DNA from: Diadema setosum
Lineage: Eukaryota; Echinodermata; Echinoidea; Diadematoida; Diadematidae
Assembly: GCA_033980235.1 (NCBI GenBank)
Contig: CM067070.1
Span: forward strand, 186,001 to 250,000
Length of the DNA stretch: 64,000 bases
Reading direction: 5' to 3'
A program made the position numbers and the translations under genes. A model generated the notes under the pieces. That model had not been told where the DNA came from. It was given only the letters and a program-made list of their open reading frames with translations, and did no database searches. This document shows positions 35,401 through 45,239 of the stretch, piece after piece; positions within the stretch are counted from its first letter, which is position 1; each line of letters begins with the position of its first letter.

Positions 35401-38400
35401 TGTTCTTTCTGAAGTCGAACACAAAAATCAAGGAAAAGACCAAATAGAAATTTTATGGTCAATACATGTCCCTCTAACTGCGGAATTGCCCATATTAACT
35501 TCACAGAGTTTTGTGAGTAAACAAAGTGCACAAAAACCCATGTCCATTTTGCGTCACGGTGTTACAGTGGTAATTAATGTTAATCATGCATAACTCGTTT
35601 ACCACAACAGTTTGTCTTCCTTTCTTTTGTTTTCAAAATTGCTTCTCCAATGACAATATGCATAGATACACAATAAAAATTTTTTCTCAAGTGTTACATT
35701 TTGATTATTATTTACATTTGATGAGTGAAATTATACTCAAAAGTGTCACAGAGTTATCGTGGAATTGCCCTCATACAGTTGTAAGTCATAAGCTGGTAAG
35801 GCGAGGGACACATTTTATTTCTTGAAATTTTGACAACAATTTGAAATGGATTCTGAAGTGAAGGTCTAATGTTACATAAGATAAATAAAACTGAAATCAG
35901 AATCCAACCATAGACTTTGGATGATTTTCAAACTTTTAACGTTACATCTCTATGAACAACTATAAAATTTACCAGTGTGGTTAGGCCCACCAGTTTAACC
36001 ACCATCATGACATTAACAGTACGTATGATCAGTGATACTGCCTGTGGCCAGTGGAGTGGGTCCCCCTTATTATGTAGCTCTAACCAAAAAAAATATAATA
36101 ATAATAATGAAAGAGATTACCTTAGTTCAGAATTTAGAAGCAGGCTTCTCATAATTTTGGTAATGTTATAGATCTATGTATTTGCCACATTTTCTTTTCT
36201 TTTTTTTCCAGGGAGACTTAAATGAGGAAATGATTGCTTGGTGGATGAGTGTGGGTTGGGTTGATGGGGTTGATTGACTCACACCATAGGCGTGATGACT
36301 ATAATCCATTGTTTTAATTACGTCTGGATTATGTGTTCCTGAAAATGGCAAATGATTCTTGTGTAGAATCTGATTATCTACAGGATGACAAATACAGTTT
36401 TCACACTTCACCAACCCATGGAGTACTGTAGCATACATGGCAACTTTTGCTTGCAGCTATTGTCTTCTTTCAATTTCATCAAATATGAGTTCACTGAATA
36501 TATGCTATGCATCTCTGGTCTGGGAAGTTATACAATGTACAGTATAAATTCCCGGGTTAGAGTTTTAAAAAGCTGTAGATTCTTCATGTTGCATCGGACT
36601 ACGCCAGTCTTCATGTGAATTGATACCCATACTGGACTTACCATGTGTATTTGATTGGGATTGTATTTTAGTGTTAATAAGACTTGTGGGACTTGGCTGT
36701 CAACATGCTATCACCAAGTAGGATGTAATCTTGTGAATGTCTGTCAAACAATGTACCAGTATTATAAAGCATGACATTTTCAATCTGGTTGCACTGGTTC
36801 ATTGTTATTCCACAGTTGGAGCTGGACTGTGAGGAGCTGAAACGACTTTTAGAGCTGACGGAAAGGGAGTCGGTCAAGACCCTGCTGGGGAAACAAATCC
36901 AAGATGTGGAAGGGAGACTGCAAGGCCTGGACAACGTCAGTGTACGAGAGCCACCCAGTGAGAAAAGGGAAGATCCAGTGGTGGCTATGAAGCCCAGTGA
37001 AACAAAGAAGATTGCTGTATCACAGCTGCCAACCAAAACCATCACTTCCTATGGTGAGGCCTTTCAGTGTAGTCCCACATGATTATTTTGAAGTTGGCCC
37101 TTTAATCTGATCACAGCAGATGGGAACCATACAAATGGACAAACAAAATGATATTTCTGACTTGAAAGATGAAAGTAGTGGAATTGCAAAGTTTCCCACA
37201 TGTGTTCTTGAATAGGCCTAACCAATTAGAGTCAAAATCACATGTTTGAATTGACAGAGGTGAAGATGTGATAACATGACAAATTTCCCGTTGACATGTC
37301 ATATGATGGTATGGTGACATCATACGTGTAGCCTCACCCTTTCTGTGTTGAAAACTTGAGTCTTGGTGTAAGAATATGGAGCTTTGACAAGTTTAAAGTG
37401 AAAGAGAGAAATGGAAGATCTGCACGCTTACTGGATGAGAGGGTTCTGTGCTGGTTACATTCATACTGGTAACAAGAGACTCTGATCAGGATAACATGAT
37501 GTTCCATGTAGCCACTTTCTGTTAATGAGATGCTAAGCAAGGTGTGTTGAAGGACATGTTCACAAAACTTTATTGTGTTGTTTGTTTATACACACACTCT
37601 TTCAGCTATTTTAATACCAACCCCTTTCCCCTGTAGGAGGTGATTTACGGATTCTAAACCATACAGTACCAAAGCTGATGATGTGAAATGAAATATTATA
37701 ATCGACATGGTGGTGACTTATTTTAACTAAGGATTAAGTGTAAGAAAGTAGAAACCATGTTGATTGAGGGTGTCCAAACATACACCGTACAATATATTCT
37801 CCGCCTGGCCATGTCCCAGCCAAATTAAAGCGTCGACGAAATCTGGACATGAATACAGTGGCTTAAAGCCTGCATCATTCATAGGTAGCCTACATGTAGG
37901 TAGGTATGTTAATCTCATATGAAATGACTGAGAACACACAGGGTGACAAATTCTAATGGGATTATCCTATCCAATACAAGTGTAATTTGATGGCATGTAC
38001 GGTACAGTTGCTTGTCAATTCAACAGAAATCAGATAGAGAGAGGGTTTCAGGATTTGTTTGTTTTTTTACTTTTGACAATGATTGGCATAATTAGCTGGA
38101 AGACTTGTTGGGAGTACCCCAATATGATCTGTTTTATGTTACTGCTTGGGAAGCAATGAATATAATATTATGTGAAAGGAAGCAACTGTGGGACCAATGC
38201 CTTAAGGTTCACTGTTACACATGACATGAAATATTTGTATGCCTCATCCTTGTTCTTGTCTTTCTACCCCACCACCTTCCATTTCTGTTCGCCACACCTC
38301 CTAGGGTGGGACCAGTCTCCAAAGTTTGTCAAAGTTTACATCACCCTCAATGGAGTACAGACCCTCGCCAAAGAAGCTGTCTCTGTGGAGTATACTTCCA

Positions 38401-40118
38401 GGCAAGTGTCCACCCTTCCTATGACATCATGTACACATAAAGGAATTTAGGAACATTGCACTCAGACATTGGATTCTTAGGGATGTTCCTGCGAATTGGC
38501 TAACATGACAGTACAGACCCAAGAAAAAAAAAAATAATAATAAAATGAAAAATAAAAAAGATAAGAGAAAGTTGCATTCAGTTGAAACATCTCGAGATAC
38601 ATTCAGCTGTATACTTCAGTAGATTATAGTACAGAAAAAAAAAAAGAAGTAAAAAAAAAAGGAACAGTGTCAGTACGCATTTCTTGTATTTGTAGATACC
38701 TGCCGGAATATACTTGGGACTACAGTGTTATTTTCATAATTTTTTTGTTTTTGTTTTTTAACCCTTTCTTCACTTCTTCTTTTTTTTTTTTTTTTTTTTT
38801 TTTTTTGGGGGGGGGGGGGGGTTGTTGTGCCCAGAAAGGATGCTGGTTATTGCATCTCAATTTCTTCTGATTATTCTGAATTTTTGTGCTCCTTTTCAAA
38901 CAATGGTGCACATTACGTTAAATTTGCAACTTTGAAACACATATTTCAACATTACATGACACTTATAATAGTAGTGGTTTGCCTTTTAAAAATGTTGTGT
39001 GTGATCTTTTTTCTCCCTCTGTGTATGTGGTCTTTAAAACAGATCCTTCACACTGAAGGTGACACAGAAAGACTGCATCCATCAGTTGACAATCAACAGT
39101 TTACTACACTCCTTGATAGCAGAGAAGAGCTATCACAAGGTATGTATTTTCTCTCCCAAGCCAGATGGTACTCAGTACATTGTGTGTACTGATCTACAGT
39201 TAAATTGACCTAAGTTGACCCTCACACATTTAGCAAAAAAAAAAAAAAAAGATAAATAAATTAAAAAGTGATAACAGATGATAAACAGTGATGGCAGAAG
39301 TATAAAGCAAGTGAACTAGTGTGCTGATATGCTGCATTTCTAGACTTCCGTAGAATGAGTGCATGACATTCAGTAAAGGCGCTGTGACCAAAGCCAGTAG
39401 ATGTTTACCTCTGTGTACTTTTTGTGTATGTTGGCAGGTAAAAACAGATAATCTGGTCATCCTACTCAAGAAAGAAGTTGAGAAGAATTGGGACTATCTT
39501 ACACAGACTGAGGCGAAGGTGAAATCGAAAAAGTAAGCATACTTAATACACGTATGGAGAAATTTACTCAGAATACAGTAATGGTGTGTCAGCAGGCATC
39601 CCCATTTTTGTGTGAATAACATAGCGTACATTGTATTGCTATTTTTCCTCAAATTTTTGGTGCAGTTTTTAACAGAATAGCATTTAGCAACTGAGCTCTT
39701 TTAGGAGTCTTCAGATTTACCATTTTTTTTTTAAGTTATGCTACAGGCATATATATATATTTTTTTTTAAGAAGTCATAAAATCATATCTCCTGCCAAAA
39801 AAAGATCTATTTCAGCCCTGCTTCTTCATTGGACATAATTTGAGTGAATGCTTGAATGTTTGTATCAAGTGCCAAAAATGACTGCTACACTCAGAAAACA
39901 CCAAGGTTTCAAGGGCTACTCAGCCTTTAAATACTCTTTTTTTTTTCTCTCTCCCACGTAGACCACCACCATCAGCAGCCGATGCCTCCGACCCTTCAGC
40001 TGGCATCATGAACATGATGAAGCAGATGTACGATGAAGGTGACGACGAGATGAAACGAACCATCGCCAAGGCATGGACGGAAGCCAGGGACAAGAAGGGC
40101 ACCATGGATCTCCCCTGA
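32390..40118 (+). CDS. CACYBP: CACYBP gene: calcyclin-binding / Siah-interacting protein, six exons
   Basis: The joined exons (32390-32410, 36816-37053, 38305-38401, 39043-39139, 39438-39532, 39962-40118) give 705 bases, 234 aa plus stop; the human protein is 228 aa. Order of domains: N-terminal helical hairpin (about 1-50) used for dimerisation and Siah binding; a Lys/Pro-rich linker; a CS domain (about 83-180) starting TITSYGWDQSPKFVKVYITL and ending NWDYLT; and a C-terminal SGS domain (GIMNMMKQMYDEGDDEMKRT) that binds S100 proteins. In mammals it is an adaptor joining Siah1 to an SCF-type ubiquitin ligase acting on beta-catenin, and it is cytoplasmic/nuclear. All splice sites are GT-AG except intron 3, which is GC-AG. 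The gene is convergent with PEX19. It appears intact. Confidence 0.95.
32461..32600. mobile_element. Short MITE with TAA target duplication (CACYBP intron 1)
   Basis: 140 bp with perfect 19-bp ends TCGTGATATAGTCCCCACC and its complement, flanked by TAA on both sides. A 3-bp TAA target site is typical of PIF/Harbinger elements. The interior includes CCCTAACCCTA-type words. Confidence 0.88.
32893..35773. mobile_element. 2.9-kb inverted-repeat element, family 5 (CACYBP intron 1)
   Basis: The left end contains CATGGGCAATTCCACGATAA and the right end TTATCGTGGAATTGCCCTCAT, inverted matches of about 20 bp. The same two ends, recognisably left and right, occur in reverse at 60421-62487. Inside are two private motif sets: CCGGTTCGCGGCC-like words and complements (33040-33290 with four GCGGCCGC sites, 33700, and five tandem 18-bp copies at 34055-34145), and TCACGGTGTTACAG or its complement (34390, 34552, 34574, 34587, 35555). 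No transposase ORF was found, so it is taken as non-autonomous. The 109-166-codon frames inside have no domain. Confidence 0.68.
34055..34147 (+). repeat. 18-bp tandem repeat, five copies
   Basis: CATGGCCGCGAACTGGTG repeated five times, the last unit with one change. It lies within the 2.9-kb element. Confidence 0.95.
35774..36815 (+). other. CACYBP intron 1, remaining part
   Basis: After the element, no repeat or exon is recognised up to the acceptor ttattccacag before exon 2. Confidence 0.5.
36816..37053 (+). CDS. CACYBP: CACYBP exon 2
   Basis: 238 bases, entering in phase 0 and leaving in phase 1, donor ggtgag. It codes the helical N-terminal domain and the linker up to TKTITSYG, the start of the CS domain. 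Confidence 0.95.
38305..38401 (+). CDS. CACYBP: CACYBP exon 3
   Basis: 97 bases: acceptor cctcctag, then WDQSPKFVKVYITLNGV (first strands of the CS domain) through EYTSR. The donor is GCAAGT, a GC-type site with an otherwise perfect consensus; using GT further on would break the frame and the family match. Confidence 0.94.
38521..38825. repeat. A-rich and poly-T/poly-G tracts in CACYBP intron 3
   Basis: A-rich runs at 38524-38660 and a long T run followed by about 15 G at 38780-38821. Run lengths are probably uncertain. Confidence 0.85.
39043..39139 (+). CDS. CACYBP: CACYBP exon 4
   Basis: 97 bases after acceptor aaaacag. It codes SFTLKVTQKDCIHQLTINSL and on through EKSYHK, the middle strands of the CS domain. 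Donor gtatgt, exit phase 0. Confidence 0.95.
39438..39532 (+). CDS. CACYBP: CACYBP exon 5
   Basis: 95 bases after ttggcag. It codes VKTDNLVILLKKEVEKNWDY followed by LTQTEAKVKSK, the end of the CS domain. Donor gtaagc, exit phase 2. Confidence 0.95.
39962..40118 (+). CDS. CACYBP: CACYBP exon 6 (terminal)
   Basis: 157 bases after a long pyrimidine tract and acgtag. It codes the SGS domain (SAGIMNMMKQMYDEGDDEM and RTIAKAWTEARDKKG) and ends in TGA at 40116-40118. Confidence 0.95.
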
Positions 40119-41413
40119 GGGGGGAAAACCAGAACCCTCTTCTCTTGGTCTGCACCCCTCTCCAGGGATTGGCTCGGAAGATTGACCCAACTTGTAACTG
40201 AACCAAAGGAATTCTGTTCCACTTGTACGTAAACTTATGAAAAAAGCAAGTAGGCCAGCCAACACAGCTGGCTGGTCTGGTGTGTGTAAACTTTGGCTCC
40301 AATGAAGTTTCTGCTAAGATTGAAAGTTCAGGTCCCATGTGACGGGGAAAAAACAAGGAAAAAAAAACTTTAAAAAAGGTTGCAAATGTCAAACATTACT
40401 AGAAGGAGCAGACATCTCACTGATACTGCAAGTAGTATGTATGTACCAGTAAGATGCCCACAGAGTGAATGCATAGGGTTTGCTGATTTCCAATACCCAA
40501 CAAGTGACATGGACAGAAAATGGTATTGTTGGAAAGTGTTGGAAAGTGCTGTCCAACATTAGATCAGGTATGAGGTATTTCAGTTGGCTTTCATCATGAA
40601 ATTCTTAGGAATGCCAGATCTGACACTGTGACAGGAAGCTCTTAAACTATGTATAAAAAAAGTTAAGCAAATCTTAATAGCTCTATGTTTTCAAGCTGAT
40701 ACCAAGACACTTTAACAAATCCAATTACAGTGCACTCCAGTTATAATGAGCACGGTTATAATGAAATTATGCTTACAATGAAGTAAAAATTCAGGCCACA
40801 CCATTATTTGCTCTCTTTTTTTCCTTGTTCAGTTATAACAAAATTTTGATTTAACAAAAGAAAACTGTCAGTCCCAAGGACTTTGTTGTAACAGGAGTCC
40901 AGTGTAACAGCCACTGCTTGTTTTTTGGTACAGAGTTGAAGAAACATCGAGAAGATATACACTTTGCATGAAATGTAGCCAGAACATTTGCCATGCATAC
41001 ACATTATTCTCCTAACAAGAATAAAGTTCTGATGACATTTGTTCTGTAAAATTTCCATGTGCTTGGACACTGGTGTTAGTACGTACATATTTTTTGTTTT
41101 GTTTTTTTACCTAGACAAGACCTACACTGTATATTGTATGAGACCTACAAAATTTCATCCTTAGGAATACACTTGAGATCAGTGGTAAAACAGATAATAT
41201 GGAAGGAGGAATATTGCAGAATTACAATGTACTTGTGGATCAAGTCAGTAACATTTTCAATGTGCAAGCCATCAGCTGAGTACAAATGTAAAGAAAGAGA
41301 AAACAACCAAGTTGGTACTAGTTTCAACCTGTTCCCTCATCAAAATCATGTGACTACAATGTGTAGCTCAGACAGGCAAATTTAAAATGTTGAAATACAT
41401 GTATTGAAATAAA
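40119..41413 (+). other. CACYBP: CACYBP 3' UTR, probable extent
   Basis: There is no further exon downstream of the stop. AATAAA at 41408-41413 is a candidate polyadenylation signal; the actual end is not known. A 177-bp MITE lies inside this stretch. Confidence 0.4.
40728..40904. mobile_element. pogo/Tigger-like MITE with TA target site
   Basis: The ends CAGTGCACTCC and GGAGTCCAGTG (near-inverted, with TTATAATGA inside the left end and TTGTTGTAAC at the right) are flanked by TA on both sides. The end sequence resembles the CAGTGGACTCC type of pogo-group elements. 177 bp, non-coding. Confidence 0.7.
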
Positions 41414-41482
41414 AAATCTCATCTTGCTCCATGAAAAGAAAAAAGAACAAGATTGTACCACCACACAAGGACTTCTTTATTT

Positions 41483-41718
41483 GAAGAGTTTGTTCGCAAA
41501 AACCGATAAGTCCATATTTGCCAAATGGAGATATTTGCGATTTAAGGTCAAGAAATATGAAGGGAATAATAACATTTTTGCTTCTTTTGACCATAACTTC
41601 AAAAATGTGCCTTTATATATACGTATATTGTTTAAAAGGTATTATTTTGTACTTTATGACAGAGACCATACTTCAAACTCTTCAAAAATTGACCCACCGG
41701 TTTTTGCGAACAAACTTG
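41483..41718. mobile_element. MITE family 1, copy 3
   Basis: About 236 bp: left GAAGAGTTTGTTCGC and right GCGAACAAACTTG, with GCAAAAACCGATAAGTCC next to the left end. The interior is close to copies at 1640 and 11344. Confidence 0.85.
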
Positions 41719-41759
41719 TTTTATGAAGGACATATCTCCACCTCTCAGGCCCAATAGGT

Positions 41760-42021
41760 CACTGTCATAGAGATATATAATAAGAACACTAGAGGGCGGA
41801 CTCCGTAAAATCCCTGTGACCGACAGAAGGAGGCGTTCGCCATTTTGGTCCGGGCAAATTTTGACTAGCGACCGTACCGATAACGTGTAATGCTAGCGGA
41901 GCATGCAGGGAGATCGACGACGGGATGCAACGGCAGTCTGCTAGCATCTATGCTAAGGTCTCCATCGGAGTTTTGAAATCGAAAATGTTCTTAAATTCGC
42001 AAATTCTACTTAATTTGCAAA
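41760..42021 (+). promoter_or_regulatory. CG-containing leader of the THAP exon
   Basis: Locally richer in CpG than its surroundings (GACCGACAGAAGGAGGCGTTCGCC, GCGACCGTACCGATAACG, GATCGACGACGGG). It is the likely promoter or 5' UTR of the exon at 42022. Confidence 0.35.
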
Positions 42022-42093
42022 ATGCCTGGTTCATGTGCTGCTTTTGGATGTAGAAACAGGAGAAAAGAAGGGGAGCGGAGTTTCCTTTCACAA
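42022..42093 (+). CDS. Lone THAP-domain first exon (partial gene)
   Basis: Twenty-four codons: MPGSCAAFGCRNRRKEGERS and then FLSQ. This is the start of a THAP zinc finger (C2CH; CX4C spacing after Met-Pro, then the basic NRR and SF), a DNA-binding domain shared by cellular THAP proteins and P-element-type transposases. The start has A at -3. A donor gtaact follows at 42094. The remaining THAP residues (the second Cys-His pair and AVPTIF-like end) were not found downstream in this window, where MITEs and simple repeats follow. It may be a 5' exon with distant partners, or a dead fragment. Confidence 0.55.
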
Positions 42094-42283
42094 GTAACTA
42101 AAGTTACATTTATAGTGTGTGTTAAACAGATTGATTCAAGACAAACAAAAAAAGAAAAAAAAGAAAAGGTCTTGCAAAACTTTCTTCGTCAGGGGCACTC
42201 CGCCCTCCCTCAGCTATTCTCGATCTATTGCTGCTATATACTGTTGTATACAGTACATAACTATACGCAAGGTCCGCGGAACG

Positions 42284-42450
42284 GGGGGGGGGGGGGGGGG
42301 GGGGCATTGGCCCCATTTCCAAAATAAAAACAAACTCCCCTTTTTAAGTTTCAAAAGTGCTCTTTTCTAAGTGCCCTATTTGGCCCTTGAGCCCCCACTC
42401 CCCCCCCCAAAAAAAAAAAAAAAAAATAAAAATAAAAAATAAAAAATTGT
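42284..42450. repeat. Poly-G and poly-A tracts with GC-rich flanks
   Basis: About 20 G at 42284-42304, and C then A runs at 42400-42445. It may be a low-complexity remnant of a mobile element. Confidence 0.8.
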
Positions 42451-42535
42451 TCCTCCACCCTTTGCTATACCAGTAATACCAGCAGTTAATTTCACGATGG
42501 TGATAGTATGAGAAAAGCTCAGAACATGTAATACC

Positions 42536-43435
42536 GTATGTCCCCAAAAAAATTACAACGGGGCCCTACGCAATGATATCTTTATAAATAGTGCATCAAT
42601 CTAAATACAAATTCAGGGTATGAAACTATAACTCATTGCCCACATCTTACAGAAAACCCCATTCGATTTACTTCAGTGGTCAAAGAGAAATGATGAATTT
42701 TGTAGAGGATGTCGGGAATCTCTTTTGTCCAAGTTCTGTCTATTGTTCACACACACAATCATCGAAGTGCTAAACTTGGAAGAATCAGACTCATGACATG
42801 CTTTACTACAATCCCCATTTCTCTGTGACCGCTTAACCAAATCGAATGGGGATTTCTGCAAAATAGAGCAAAGATGTTATATTTTAAGACCCTGAAGTAC
42901 ATCTGTAGCATTGAAAAAAAAAAATCATCATATTGGATGTTATCAATGCGGAAATCTGATTGTAATTTTTGTGGGACATACTGCAGTATGTCCCTCAAAA
43001 ATTACAATCAAATTTTCGAATTGATAACATCCAAAATGATCGACCTGTCTAAGTGCTACTTCGCGGCCTTGAAATATAACATCGTAGCTCTATTTTGCAG
43101 AAAACCCCATTCAATTTGGTTAAGCGGTCACAGAGAAATGTAGATTGTTGTATAGCATGTCATGAGTCTAATCTTTCCAATTTTAGCAATTGAATGCTCT
43201 AGTGCGTGAATAATAGACAGAACTTGGACAAAAGAGATTCCTGACATCCTCTACAAAATTCCACATTTTTTCTCTTTGACCACTGAAGCAAATCGAATGA
43301 GGTTTTCTGTAAGATGTGGGCAATGAGTTATAGTTTCATACCCTGAATTTGTATTTAGATTGATTCACCATTCTAAAGATATCATTGCGGGGGGTCCTGT
43401 TGTAATTTTTTTTTTTTTTTTTTTGGACATACTGT
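42536..43435. mobile_element. 0.9-kb palindrome: two MITEs head to head
   Basis: The two halves are imperfect inverted repeats of about 450 bp each, meeting near 42984 at a perfect palindrome of 22 bp (positions 42973-42994, around CTGCAG). Each half on its own begins and ends with GTATGTCCC plus AAAATTACAA or its complement, so the structure is best explained as two copies of one 450-bp MITE in inverted contact. Arm words include TTTTGTCCAAGTTCTGTCTA and its complement near 43215. No coding capacity. Confidence 0.85.
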
Positions 43436-43999
43436 ATATGCCTGGTGACAGGACATATTATGCTCCGGCATTGATATCTTTCTGAAAATAGAATTAGCAT
43501 CATGGGTCTGATTGGGCTTTTGGTTCAAGGCAGGGTGAGGATTAAGATTTGGGTTAGGGTTTATGTAAGCTTCAACATTAGCATTTCGAGCTTGAACATA
43601 ATATGTCATGGAACCAATATGCCTACACGTACTTATAAAAATGATTTATTTCATTTCCACCACCGCCAAAAAAACACTCGTATACACAGATACGACTATA
43701 GAATGCAGTCCCCTCGTACAGAAAAAATATAATTGCAAAAAAAAATACAAAAATTGACGCAGTATACTGTATCACAAGGGGCATCCGGTTGTCTAGAGAC
43801 CAAGAGATCTGCCCTTTGTATTGCATGGATCATGGTCATGTTGGTCGGGCTTGAAAGTATTACCTCGTTGAGAATAAAGTAGAATTTTGTTTGATTTTCA
43901 TTTTCCTTACCACTCATAATAAGAGATTGCTAGCAACTTAAATTTTTGAGTTGTTTCCTTCTCTCATCTCCGACCCCCTCATCTTCTTGCTGAAAGCCA

Positions 44000-44170
44000 A
44001 TACGTGTTTGAGCGCTTGTGGTATAGTTAGTACGTGTTTACGCGTCCACCACTACTACGCTGCCCGGACGCGATGTTTGTTTTTGCCCGGACAAAGATGG
44101 CGCGCGGCCTCTTCATCTCGGCACACGAGCACTGCGTACGCGCCACACGCAGTCCGCGCTCTAGTATATT
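44000..44170 (+). promoter_or_regulatory. Short CpG-rich patch
   Basis: CG-dense sequence (ACGCGTCCACC, CCCGGACGCGATG, GATGGCGCGCGGCC, GTACGCGCCACACGC) in AT-rich surroundings. It could be an unmethylated promoter or the first exon of an unseen plus-strand gene. No convincing exon was defined. Confidence 0.25.
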
Positions 44171-44577
44171 ATTAGTATACATCTCTATGGTCACTGTGTA
44201 TGTGTGTGTTTGCTTGGCCAGTGAAATCCAGTAAAATTGGTCAGTTGCTTCTATCCACCAGTGTTAGGAGTATACATGTAAATGGGTAGTTGGCAGGATG
44301 AGAATGTTTATGTTGGTTGATCAGCATAATGTGTGTGCTTGTAAAATGGTGATTGGCTGGAATGCTCCCCAGGCAGTGGAGAGTGAACACTGTCAGTGCT
44401 GGTTGGAAATACTGTATTCAGTAACTAGGGTAATAGTAGAGTGCATCAACATTTTTGATAAGTCTGAAATGTGTAGCAAAAAGAGCTGTTGAAAACTGCT
44501 TATCCAATAGTGGCAAGCCAATGGAATAAAATGGAGGAAAAAGGAACCCGAGCTTTTGTCTGAAATGTGCTACAATT

Positions 44578-44597
44578 AAAAAAAAAAAAAAAAAAAA
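44578..44597. repeat. Poly-A run
   Basis: About 20 A in a non-coding stretch. Confidence 0.9.
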
Positions 44598-44677
44598 GAA
44601 AAAACTATTAAATGATAAAAATATCATTTTTTTTTTCATATGACTCTTTTATTTTTTTCTGACAAGCCGAACCATTA

Positions 44678-45232
44678 AAGGGGAATTAACCCCCAAAATA
44701 CATGTTGATTGAGTGAATGGAGCCATACATGTATTAGAATACATCAGTGAAAGTCTGAGGAAAATCGTACAATCCGTTCAAGAGTTTTGGTGATGAGACC
44801 GCTAGATCAGAAGACGTCTATGGATCATGACATGGACTACCACAGAAAGAAAATATAAAGAATTTTTTTTTCACTTTTCTAGCATAATGAAAGAGCACTA
44901 AATTTACCTCTTTCAGAAAGCAAGGGGAATAATACAGCTGTATTTAATACCCTTGTCATATTATGTTGGTTACTAACAAGTCCAGGAAATATGTACTTTT
45001 CATATTATTTTGTGGAATTTTCTTTATACTTTCTTTATATTGTAGTCCATATGTGATGTCATGATCTGTAGTAGTATTCTGATCCAGTGGTCTCGTCACC
45101 AAATTTGAAAAATTCAGAACTTTTCAACAGATTGTCCGATTTTCCTCAAACTTTCCCTGATGTCTTCTACTAATATTGCTGCATTCACTCAATCCATGTG
45201 TATAAATGTATCCTTGGTTAATTCTCATATAA
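44678..45232. mobile_element. Foldback family 3, complete copy
   Basis: About 555 bp: the left arm runs from GGGAATTAACCCC through GATTGAGTGAATG, GAGGAAAATCGTACAATC and GATGAGACCGCTAGATCAGA. The right arm repeats these in complement (GATTGTCCGATTTTCCTC, CATTCACTCAATCCA, GGTTAATTCTC). The arms are about 170 bp with a unique centre. A one-arm relic is at 12640. Confidence 0.85.
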
Positions 45233-45239
45233 AGTGAGG

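Noticed and set aside
35093..35593. 166-codon plus-strand frame in CACYBP intron 1
   Set aside because: Lies inside the 2.9-kb element, no recognisable domain, Cys-rich by chance, and no similarity to transposases.
39920..40392. Three minus-strand frames of 89-128 codons
   Set aside because: Antisense shadow of CACYBP exon 6 and its 3' UTR.
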